From Orientia tsutsugamushi (GTDB lineage: Bacteria > Pseudomonadota > Alphaproteobacteria > Rickettsiales > Rickettsiaceae): a DNA stretch of 64,000 nucleotides. A program made the translations under genes and the position numbers. Location: assembly GCF_900327275.1 (NCBI RefSeq), contig NZ_LS398548.1, positions 2,170,001-2,234,000 on the forward strand, given 5' to 3'. Numbering within the stretch: the first letter of the stretch is position 1; every line of letters begins with the position of its first letter. The notes beneath the pieces are model-generated. The model saw only the letters and a program-made list of their open reading frames with translations, was not told where the DNA came from and did not search any database. Positions 35,218 through 43,626 of the stretch are shown here, in pieces.

Positions 35218-37112
35218 TGGATTACGTAATATACACATTTGGTGGTGGAGATCTGTTATGGCATGTGTTTAACGGCATAGGCAGAGTCTTTGCTTCAAAT
35301 AGCGAATACTTCACTCCAGTAGGCCACTTAGCCTTGACTATTGGCGGCATATGGGCTGCTACTAGGGCTATTTTTAGAGGAAATATCGGCATCTTTGCTA
35401 TGGAGTGGTTCTTTCCATCGATATTTATTTTTACGCTGTTATTTGCCCCCAAAGCTACTGTTTGGCTCAAGGATGAGGTATCAATGAGTGCACCAGTAAA
35501 AGTTGATAATATTCCGATAGGTATTGCAATGTTTGCTTCTCTTTCATCGCAAACGAGTTACTTTGTGTCCAAAATGTTGGAAAATCATCTTTTACCGGCT
35601 TATGAAGGACTATCAAGCAGAAAAACTGGTATTATGTTTGGAGCTAAGGCTGTAGCTAAGATTCGAGATGTGCAAATACATGATCCAGTAACTTTAACTA
35701 ATACTAAGGAATTTCTTAGACAATGCTTTATGAAGCCTTACATCATAGGTAATATTCTAGGCAAAAAAGCAGCTGCTCAACAAACTAATGACATTATAGG
35801 ATTTATCGAGCAGAATATACCTAATAATTTCGGTATTTATTATCGTGAGCCTAGTAATTTAGGTATTAGTTTCAAGACATGCAGACAAGCTACTCCATTG
35901 ATTAAAGCAGCAATTCATAAAGAATTAAATGAAGGGCTTCTAACAAAGTTCGCAGCAGCGATTGGAGTTCAATCTGATCAGTCAAGCATGTTAAGTCAAA
36001 GACTAAAAGTCATGACTGGCGACACACTAAAATATTTACAGAGAGAGCAACAAGACATTCATGAATGGATGAAGCAAGCTATGCTACTTAATGCTAATCG
36101 TGAGTCATATGATGACTGGCGTGAGAAGTTTTCATTATCACGAATTTATCCTAATCTGGTGAGTATGCATGCAATCAGAGGGCTCTTTCAACAATCATTT
36201 TCGTATCTAGTCGCTGGGGAAATGGCTGCTCACATGATGCCTATTTTACAATCTGTTTTTTTTGCATTAGTAGTTTCAATGATCTTTATTGTATTTCCAA
36301 TGGGCTTACTGCCTGGTGGTTACAACATACTCAAAACATGGATTCTATTAATAATATGGGTCAGCAGCTGGCCAGTATTTTTTACAATAATCCATTGTCT
36401 AGGAATGATCAGCTTATCCAGTAAATCTGGAGCTTTCGGTAGTGATTATGGTCTGAATATGCTATCGCAAGGAAGCTTTGCAGAGATGATTTTATATAGC
36501 TATGCGACGTTTCAAATGCTTGCATCATCAATACCAATGCTTTCTTGGTCAGTGATAAAAGCTTGCGCTCATGCTACAGCTAACTTAGCCAGCCAGTTCT
36601 CTCCTATACAAGTTGCTAGCAGCTTAGGAAGTAATATAGTCGACAATAACTTGAGTATGGATAATTACAGCATAGGCAATAGAACTATTTCTCAACAAAA
36701 CCTAGCTCCTTCATTACATATGGCTGCTATTATCAATGATGGTAGTATAAAAGTCACTACAACGGATGATGGTCGACAAATTATAAATAAAAACGTAGAT
36801 TTATTATTAGATAACTACCGCTCTTCTGCACTGCTACAATCTGGATATCAAAACCAGTTTGTGCGTTCACAGAGCAATCTTGATTCACTGACAAAAAAAG
36901 AGTCCAATCTTATTTCAACAGGAAACTCCATTACCATGGAAATAGCCGACAGGATAACTCATGATGAAGCTCTGTATATAGGTCTAACTGAGAGTGAATA
37001 CCAAGCTCTGCAGAAGGTTGGTTCTAGTAGCATTGCTACTACTGAGTATACAGGTACTAGCCACAGTAAAAGTAGTAGTACTAGTACTAGTGCTGGAGGT
37101 GGGGTGTGGTGA
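35217..37112 (+). CDS. traG: F-type conjugation protein TraG, shortened
   Basis: 631 residues. The N-terminal two-thirds is the membrane part: hydrophobic segments near the start (LALTIGGIWAATRAIF, WFFPSIFIFTLLFAP) and in the middle (SVFFALVVSMIFIVFPMGLL, WILLIIWVSSWPVFFTII), then the family stretch GSFAEMILYSYATFQMLASS. TraG has an N-terminal role in pilus assembly and a periplasmic C-terminal part for mating-pair stabilisation. F-plasmid TraG is over 900 residues, so much of the periplasmic domain is missing; the end is a short Ser/Thr-rich run (SKSSSTSTSAGGGVW) that looks like frameshifted or degenerate sequence. It starts one base before the traH stop ends. Probably not functional for mating-pair stabilisation. 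Confidence 0.75.
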   Translation: MDYVIYTFGGGDLLWHVFNGIGRVFASNSEYFTPVGHLALTIGGIWAATRAIFRGNIGIFAMEWFFPSIFIFTLLFAPKATVWLKDEVSMSAPVKVDNIPIGIAMFASLSSQTSYFVSKMLENHLLPAYEGLSSRKTGIMFGAKAVAKIRDVQIHDPVTLTNTKEFLRQCFMKPYIIGNILGKKAAAQQTNDIIGFIEQNIPNNFGIYYREPSNLGISFKTCRQATPLIKAAIHKELNEGLLTKFAAAIGVQSDQSSMLSQRLKVMTGDTLKYLQREQQDIHEWMKQAMLLNANRESYDDWREKFSLSRIYPNLVSMHAIRGLFQQSFSYLVAGEMAAHMMPILQSVFFALVVSMIFIVFPMGLLPGGYNILKTWILLIIWVSSWPVFFTIIHCLGMISLSSKSGAFGSDYGLNMLSQGSFAEMILYSYATFQMLASSIPMLSWSVIKACAHATANLASQFSPIQVASSLGSNIVDNNLSMDNYSIGNRTISQQNLAPSLHMAAIINDGSIKVTTTDDGRQIINKNVDLLLDNYRSSALLQSGYQNQFVRSQSNLDSLTKKESNLISTGNSITMEIADRITHDEALYIGLTESEYQALQKVGSSSIATTEYTGTSHSKSSSTSTSAGGGVW

Positions 37113-37235
37113 TTTAATACTAAATATCATTGCAGAACATGAAACAATGTTAAAAAGGTTAACAGAATTGAAGAATTTTACTGGAGTAAAAGAGTATGAG
37201 CAAAAACTACAGATATTGAAAAAATACTCTTGAGA
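37113..37235 (+). other. Possible traG 3' remnant in another frame
   Basis: After the TraG stop a second frame reads GDLILNIIAEHETMLKRLTE and KNFTGVKEYEQKLQILKKYS before a stop at 37233. It could be the true end of TraG after a frameshift, or a tiny separate gene. I cannot decide. Confidence 0.3.
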
Positions 37236-37238
37236 TAG

Positions 37239-38994
37239 ATGAATTTTCAGAATCAAGGAAATTTCACCAGGGGCTCGCAGTTATTTGCCCATAAGTTAAG
37301 AATGTTTGGGCAAGGTAGTACCAACGTTTTTATAATTGGATTAGGATTATCGATATTCTGGATTATATGTCGATTATATCAAAAAGTTTTTCTGAGCAGC
37401 TTGTATTATTTTGCAATTGAAAGATATGTGCAGCTTAAGCTAGCAATTGGTGAGCATTTTTATGATATCGATCAAATAGGCATTAAGTTTTATAGTTTAA
37501 GGTTTAAAAAATGGATGCACCTCAATGCTCAAGACTTTTTGCATGAGTTTTATACAGGCAAACATGGATTTAAAATACAGCAATTATGGGAATTCTTAAT
37601 CAATTCAGCATTGTTAGAAGGATTAATTGTTTTTACTATTGGTGTGATAATCTCAATTGTTTTCTTTACTGCTCAAGGCAAAAACACGATTATTAAGGCC
37701 AAAATTAGAGGTGCTGATTTTGTAGAGTGCAAATGCCCTATCTAAAATGCTAAAAAGCGCTAAAAAGGCCTCGAAAATCCGTTTTGGAGGCTTGCCATTA
37801 GTAAAGAATAGTGAAAGACTACATATTCTTATTACTGGAACAACAGGTACTGGTAAAACTAATATGCTTAATGAACTGCTGCCACAAATTCGATTACACA
37901 AAGATCGAGCAATCATTGTAGACACAACTGGAGCTTTTACTGATAGATTTTTTGATCCTAAATGTGATAAACTGCTTAATCCTTTAGAAAAAAATAGTGA
38001 ACAATGGTTGCCTTGGAATGATTGTTTTGAAGCAGCTGATTTTCATGATATAGCTAGTAGTTTTAGTAATTATACTCCTAAACTTGATGACTTTTTTGCT
38101 AAAAATGCTGAATTAGTCTTGTCTGAAGCGTTGAAGCTATATAAGGATGATAAAGATATCATAAAACTAATTCATACAATCATTTACTCTGATAATAGAC
38201 AATTTGCAAAAGCTTTTAGAAACACTGCTGTATCAGGTATTATAAGTGAAAGCGCGCTCGAAACTTCTGCAGGAATTCAGTCTACGCTTGGAAAGAATAT
38301 TACTTCGCTACAATATTTAAAGCCTGGAGGTAGTTTTAGCATAAAAGAATGGTTTAGTAATTCAAATGAAACTAGCTGGCTATTTATCACAGCTAACCCA
38401 AATCAAAGAGCTACTTTATGCCCACTTATTTCAGCCTGGATAAGCATAGCTATCAAGGCTTTGATGTGTAGAAATCCTAATCATGATAACAAAAACATGT
38501 GGTTTATACTTGATGAACTTCCAGCTCTACAAAAAGTTTCGTCTTTACCAGTTGCTTTAGCTGAAAGTAGAAAGTATGGAGGCTGCTTTGTTGCTGGATT
38601 GCAGAATATTCATCAATTAGAAGCAATATATGGGGCTGCTGAATGTGCTTCTATGCTGGATTTGTTTAATAGTAAATTTATTTTTCGAGTTAGCGATCAG
38701 GTTACAGCTTATAAATCAGCATTAACACTAGGTGAGCAAGAAATTATTGAAACTCAAGAGAACTTGTCATATGGATCAAATACTATGCGAGATGGGGTAA
38801 ATATGAATAATGTTGAGCGTAAAAAGATTTTAGTTATGCCATCTGAAATTATGAACCTACCAGACCTTACATGTTATGTAAAGCTTGCCGGTAACTTTCC
38901 TATCACAAAACTAACTATGCAGCTACAAAACTTAAATACAGCTTTTGTTTGTGAATATAAATTGCTCAAAAAACTTAAGTTAGTAGAGTATTAA
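37239..38994 (+). pseudogene. traD: F-type coupling protein TraD, frameshifted
   Basis: The first frame (37239-37745) has two membrane helices (VFIIGLGLSIFWIICRLY, LIVFTIGVIISIVFFTA). The second (37747-38994) has the ATPase: Walker A GTTGTGKT at 37837-37860 and Walker B MWFILDELPAL. One extra A in the run at 37731-37733 separates them; with two As the reading would run ECNALSKMLKSAKK. TraD docks the relaxase-DNA complex to the channel and powers export. The C-terminal half could in principle be made from the ATG at 37747, but it would lack its membrane anchor. It is followed convergently by the Rpn gene. Confidence 0.85.
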
Positions 38995-39013
38995 TTCGAA
39001 AAATTAATACTCT
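38985..39013. terminator. Perfect palindrome over two convergent stop codons
   Basis: AGAGTATTAATT, a 5-base loop, then AATTAATACTCT. The stop codons of traD (plus) and rpn (minus) both lie in the stem, so both proteins end in EY. It may act as a two-way terminator, though the stem is AT-rich and the U-run is poor (TTATTTTTT some bases on). Confidence 0.45.
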
Positions 39014-39999
39014 ATGTTATTTTTTAAATTAATCACTTCTTCTTTTGACAATCCAGTATTTTCAGAAATAAATTCAACTGAAAAGCCAGCTTTTAATAAG
39101 TTTCTTGCAAGCCCTTGTGCGGCTTCAGCTCTGCCTTCAGCTCTGCCTTTAGTCTCACCAAGCTTTATACCTTCAGCTCTGCCTTCAGCTCTGCCTTTAG
39201 TCTCACCAAGCTTTACACCTTCAGCTCTGCCTTCATCAATATATTTTGCAGCAATAGTTCTCATAATATTACCTTTTTCTTCTTCAGATAAATACTTAGC
39301 CAGAACCTGCTCTAATTCTGGTTGCTGACTCTCTAGTAATTTAGTATCAGTATACCATAAAAATGATCTTAGGTAAATATAGCCTTTTTCTTTATCAAGT
39401 ATTAAAACATGTTTGAACTTTATTAGAAACTCTTCCCAAAGCTTTAACATATCTCGTTGATGAATGTGCTTTAGCATATATTCGAGCATTCCGATATGCT
39501 TTTTCCTAACAATTTCATCATTCGACATACTTTGTAAATCGACTAATTGATAGTCAGAGGTCATTAATTGCTTAGCTATCATTGAATCGGTAAATAAATC
39601 CCACAAATTCCTAGGTGCGTTGTAGACTTCTTTGCCGTTGTAGATCACTAAATTATACACTAATGGTAATTTAGTTTTTTCTTTCTTATGCCTTTCGCAC
39701 AATAACAATGTGTATCTCCATAACCGCAGAGCTGTCCAATAATCGACGGTTGATTGAGCTTCAATTAATATATAAATAAAAGCATTGCCATGTTTTTTGG
39801 TTGCAACTTTATAGACGATATCACTGTATTTTTTCTTTAACGATTCTTCTATATAACTCTCTTGCTCTACTTTTATTTGTGATAAATCTATTAAACTCTT
39901 GAAATTCATTGGTAAATAATACTCTAGAAATTCTTGTGCAGCCACTGGATCGCTCATGATTGTCTTTGCCAATGAATCATGCTTTAATTGTTTTGTCAT
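39004..39999 (-). CDS. Rpn-family PD-(D/E)xK nuclease (Transposase_31 type)
   Basis: 331 residues, full length. The N-terminal ~200 residues carry the nuclease core: KKYSDIVYKV (Asp) and AFIYILIEAQSTVDYW (Glu-x-Gln), typical of the recombination-promoting nuclease family that was once labelled putative transposase. The tail has tandem copies of GRAEGxKLGETKGRAEGRAE (54-bp units in the DNA, about 39124-39230), a common feature of the family, then a short helical end (GLSKEEVINLKNNIEY). Rpn proteins raise RecA-independent recombination in E. coli. The copy at 30435-30995 is cut by IS110. It sits downstream of the right traA, both on the minus strand. Confidence 0.85.
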   Translation of the reverse strand: MTKQLKHDSLAKTIMSDPVAAQEFLEYYLPMNFKSLIDLSQIKVEQESYIEESLKKKYSDIVYKVATKKHGNAFIYILIEAQSTVDYWTALRLWRYTLLLCERHKKEKTKLPLVYNLVIYNGKEVYNAPRNLWDLFTDSMIAKQLMTSDYQLVDLQSMSNDEIVRKKHIGMLEYMLKHIHQRDMLKLWEEFLIKFKHVLILDKEKGYIYLRSFLWYTDTKLLESQQPELEQVLAKYLSEEEKGNIMRTIAAKYIDEGRAEGVKLGETKGRAEGRAEGIKLGETKGRAEGRAEAAQGLARNLLKAGFSVEFISENTGLSKEEVINLKNNIEY

Positions 40000-40050
40000 A
40001 TTTTTTCACTCTATAGTTTTTTAAATAAAAAATGCTGTGTCATACTCTGC

Positions 40051-41886
40051 CTAGTGTTTCGGACATAATCCTGGTTGTATATTAGTTTGTATTGATTCAA
40101 TTTTTTCATTAAGTTTTCTTATTTCAGGGCTGATAATATTTCTAACAGCATATAATCCTTGAGTTTTTAATACATTATTGAAGTCATTTTTGACTGTGCA
40201 GACTACTGCTTCCTTATCCTCCAGAACTTTTTCAGCTTTTTCAGTATTTACGTCATTTTTAACTGCTAGAATGATCTTTTCTTTTGGGCCAGGATTATAG
40301 TTTTGCAAATTTTCGGCTTCAATTGCACATAAGATTTTGCCTTCGACTCCAGCTTGTTGAATGGTTAACGCTGTTTCAATATCCTTTGTAATGATTGTTA
40401 CAGGTGAGTATTTTGAATTTTGTTGAGCAATTTCAGCAAATGATCCACTAATTGTACCAATAGATTTTTCTGGAATATCAGCTTTATTACAGGTTTTTGA
40501 ATTCAGAGTTAATATCTTAGCTCCAGTAATTTCGCCTGTTTCATTTTTAACAAAAATAGTGAGTGCAGGCCAGGATTTTTGAGTCTCTTCATCAAAAACC
40601 ATATTTGCTCTTAAATTAGAATTGTTAAAGATTTTTGAACTATAAATTTCTGTATGGTTTTCTAGATATTTATTAACTACTATCGTTTCCACCTTAGCTT
40701 CCTCTTCTTGTTTAAAGTAGTATAGAGATGACGATTTATTATACAATTCTTTAACATTCGTAATATTATTTTGTTTTGCTATACTATTATTTTCTGTTTG
40801 AGTAAGTTTGGTTGTTTCAACTGCCTTAGTCAGTTTAGTAATTTCAGGTTCTATAATGTCTCTAATTGACTGGTCTCCACAACTTTGCAACAGATTATTA
40901 AAATCACCATTTTCTGGTGGTTTAACTATACAAGTTATTGCTTCCTTCATTTCTAATATTTTTGCAGCTTTAATTACAGTATTATTAGTTAGAGAATTTT
41001 TGCTATCATTATCTGCTGCAATGATGATTTTTTCACCAGGAAATGGTGAATAATTTGTCAAATTCGAAATTTCTGCACTAGCAATGATATTACCTTTAAT
41101 TCCTGCTTGCTGCAAGCTCAATGCTGTTTCAGCGCCTTCTGCTATAATTGTTATATTAGGGTCATTCGCATTTCGCTTTGCGATTGTTATGAACGATCCG
41201 CTGATTTTACCGAAAGATCTTCTGTTAATTGAAATATTCGCCTTATCTCCTGCCGAATTTAGATATACGGCCTGTACTCCTGTAATTTCTCCTTTTGAAT
41301 TTCTTGCAAATGCTGTCAATGCTGGATAATTTTCTCTCGTTTGAGTATCAAACAGTATACTTGCTTTTAAGTCTGAACTTGCGGTGCTTTTGTCAAAAGT
41401 AATACCACGATTTTCAAGATACTTTTTTACTATTTCAACTTCTGCGCTTGGGCTCGTATCTATCTCATAACCATGTATTCTGCTTGATAGTTCATACAAG
41501 TTTTGAACTTTTGCGATTTTAACACTTTCAGATTGTTGAGTGTATTGTTGAGAATCGTCAGTCTTAGGCGGTCTCTGATACCGTTGACTAATATTAGACA
41601 TTCCAACCATACTTTTCAAATATTCCTTTGCCTCAAAAAAGCTGCATACTCTTTCTCTTTGAACCAGGGATAATAAATCACCCTTTTGTCCTGTACTAAA
41701 GTCATACCATTTTCCAGCACGACTACCACCAATGTTTACTACTATTTTGCCACGATCTCCCCAACGTATTCTTCCGTGTCTGAATAGGCGCTCATTTGGA
41801 TCTCAAAGAACCTCACAAGCTATAGTTTCAACTCTACTAGCTATTTGATCCTTCAATTCTCGTAGTTCTTCCTCGCTATTTGAATA
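40051..41886 (-). pseudogene. traA: TraA C-terminal part with two TOPRIM-like units, 3' piece of a split gene
   Basis: Continuous from 41619 (MKSMVGMSNISQRYQRPPKT) to the stop at 40051; the upstream part to 41886 is also homologous (CELLGDPNxRL, YDFSTGQKGDLLSL) but has a stop near 41803. There are two TOPRIM-like units: the first is good (IIAEGAETALSLQ, IIAADNDSK) and the second is degraded (IITKDIETALTIQQAGV, ILAVKNDVN). This is the 3' piece of the traA gene whose 5' piece ends at 43627; a 1.74-kb insertion separates them at codons YRQNDY | YYSNSEEEL. The TOPRIM module may give second-strand priming. Confidence 0.75.
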
Positions 41887-42161
41887 ATAGACTTCTTTCG
41901 AAACTAGACAATGAAGTAGAATTGTGTTATAAAAATCTGATTTAAAGTAATAATGAAATTCGATCAGATTAAAGAGTTAAAGGATGAAAAATTTCGTCGA
42001 TTAACAGGAGTAAGGAATGGAACATTTTCAAAGATGGTGGATATTTTGAGGAAAGCTGATGGTCTTAAGAAATCAAAAAGAGGACGTAAAAATAAGCTCA
42101 ATTTGAAGGAACAGTTGCTGATGGAATATCTAGAGAATACCGCACCTATTTCCATATAGGT
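41886..42161 (+). pseudogene. IS5-family left end with start of transposase
   Basis: TAGACTTCTTTCGAAACTAG is the IS5 terminal repeat; after it comes the transposase N-terminus MKFDQIKELKDEKFRRLTGV, frameshifted after about 65 residues. The match to IS5 ends at TCAGAACTATG, where the cargo segment begins. This is the left border of the insertion that splits traA. Confidence 0.75.
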
Positions 42162-42194
42162 CAGAACTATGCATTTAATATTTGCTGCTATAAA
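42162..42194 (+). repeat. Direct repeat flanking the EHIYA gene, left copy
   Basis: CAGAACTATGCATTTAATAT and the following TTGCTGCTATAA recur at 43450-43481 with one mismatch. The first ten or so bases belong to IS5, the rest does not. The two copies enclose the membrane protein gene. Confidence 0.8.
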
Positions 42195-42381
42195 ATATTT
42201 CTAGCAAATATGCCTTTGTAACATCCATTCTTAATAACTTGCTATTCTTTGATTATATTTCATACTCACCATTATCCTAACTAATTTGGTATTCTTAATG
42301 TCCAATAAAAGCAAATAGTTTGACAGTAGTTAGCAAAAACCTTTACAATCAATAATAACAGTAAAAAAATATAGGGTGATG

Positions 42382-43182
42382 ATGAATAGTACTATAATAA
42401 TGGACAATATTATATCAGCAAAAGCTCACATTTGGTATATGGCTGAGTGTGCTAAGTCTTTAGGCAATAAATACGTATTTAAGCATGTAACTGAATGTAT
42501 AATTTTTACAATGAAATATATTCATTCAGGTGTGTATGAGATACAGCCTAAGCTGCTATGCGGTACTAATCCTAATTCTGAGGATAAATTGTTTGAAAGT
42601 GCTAATACAACACTTACTATGCAAAGTGGTGAGTACATGCCAGCTGATATAGTAAAAACTCTTCCTGAGTGCGAGCTGCATGACATATTTGCATATACTA
42701 ATAATACAGCTTCCTGTAATATGATTACTAACACTAGTTTTTGTTTTACTAAGTGTAAAATTAGTGACTGTATAAATTATTTAACAGAAATCTCTGAGAA
42801 ATTGTTTGCTAATAATGTTGATAGTAATGAAAATACTGTTGGCTTGCAAGATTCTAAAGAAAATTCCTATATACATTCCTTATTAGCTAGAGTAGGGGCA
42901 GTAGAAATATTTGGTTTTTGTGTTATTACAGCAATGGTCTTAATAGTTCGCCTTGCGTATAAGACTAAGTTGGAAATTAACAATTTAGATATTAAAAAAG
43001 GTGATAGTGTTGTTGAGCTATCAAATGTAGAAGTGCAAACAATAGATAATAACACACATGAACATATTTATGCATGTATTGATGAACATATTTATGCACA
43101 TGCTAATGAACATATTTATGAAACTATACAACCAAAAGGAGAAATTATGATACAAACAGCAGAGGTTATAGAGGTTATATAG
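42382..43182 (+). CDS. Single-pass membrane protein with three EPIYA-like tail motifs
   Basis: 266 residues from the ATG at 42382, which has AGGG 5 bases upstream. No known family. A Cys-rich N-terminal region (FCFTKCKISDC) is followed by a membrane helix (VEIFGFCVITAMVLIVRLAY) and a ~85-residue polar tail. The tail has three 8-residue repeats at 227-250: EHIYACID, EHIYAHAN, EHIYETIQ. They follow the pattern of EPIYA-type effector motifs (ExIYA/E), with Tyr at 230, 238 and 246. The paralogue at 10708-11601 has the same layout and the cysteine motif. EPIYA-type effectors are phosphorylated by host Src/Abl kinases; that this protein is exported and phosphorylated is inference. The gene sits in an IS5-bordered insertion inside traA. 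Confidence 0.65.
   Translation: MNSTIIMDNIISAKAHIWYMAECAKSLGNKYVFKHVTECIIFTMKYIHSGVYEIQPKLLCGTNPNSEDKLFESANTTLTMQSGEYMPADIVKTLPECELHDIFAYTNNTASCNMITNTSFCFTKCKISDCINYLTEISEKLFANNVDSNENTVGLQDSKENSYIHSLLARVGAVEIFGFCVITAMVLIVRLAYKTKLEINNLDIKKGDSVVELSNVEVQTIDNNTHEHIYACIDEHIYAHANEHIYETIQPKGEIMIQTAEVIEVI
43060..43131 (+). repeat. 24-bp tandem repeat encoding the EHIYA/E motifs
   Basis: Three units with period 24 at 43060, 43084 and 43108, each starting GAACATATTTATG. The first 13 bases of each unit are identical; the rest varies. Repeat expansion or contraction in multiples of 24 keeps the frame and would change the number of motifs. Confidence 0.9.
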
Positions 43183-43449
43183 ATACTTACTTTGTGGTGC
43201 ATATTAATAACCATACTATATAATATGTGCTACCTATGACTTATAACTGAAATATCATTAAAAACAAATGTCTTTTTTCATCTTAAAATTTTTGTAAATA
43301 GAACTTAGATATCTAATGCTAATTTTTTAATTAAAAAATCTTTAAAGAGATTGATATATAGAGCTTAATTTACTAACGCTAAGTCAAAGCATAAAAAGCA
43401 TACAAAGAATAATATTTTGTAATATATTACATTAAATACAATCTTACTT
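43183..43449. other. Intergenic region downstream of the EHIYA gene
   Basis: AT-rich and non-coding. A few short IS-end-like strings occur, but nothing I can name. Confidence 0.4.
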
Positions 43450-43481
43450 CAGAACTATGCATTTAACATTTGCTGCTATAA
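43450..43481 (+). repeat. Direct repeat flanking the EHIYA gene, right copy
   Basis: Partner of 42162-42194 (CAGAACTATGCATTTAACAT, then TTGCTGCTATAA). It abuts the IS5-derived MITE. Confidence 0.8.
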
Positions 43482-43626
43482 TAGACCTCTTTCGAAACTG
43501 GTTAAGGTAGTTCAAAATTATTGCTGACAAATATCGAAATAGACCTAAAAGATTTTCTCTTAGATTTAATTTGATCTCTGGCATTTATAATTTTGAACTA
43601 CCTTAACCAGTTTCGAAAGAGGTCTA
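43482..43626. mobile_element. IS5-derived MITE, 145 bp
   Basis: Perfect 40-bp inverted ends, TAGACCTCTTTCGAAACTGG and onward, with only 65 bases between them. The centre matches IS5-like subterminal sequence. No coding capacity. It is inserted in traA at codons YRQNDY and forms the right border of the insertion. Confidence 0.85.

Noticed and set aside
39124-39230. Tandem repeat as a possible CRISPR or minisatellite
   Set aside because: The 54-bp units encode the GRAEGxKLGETK tail usual for Rpn proteins; ordinary for the family.
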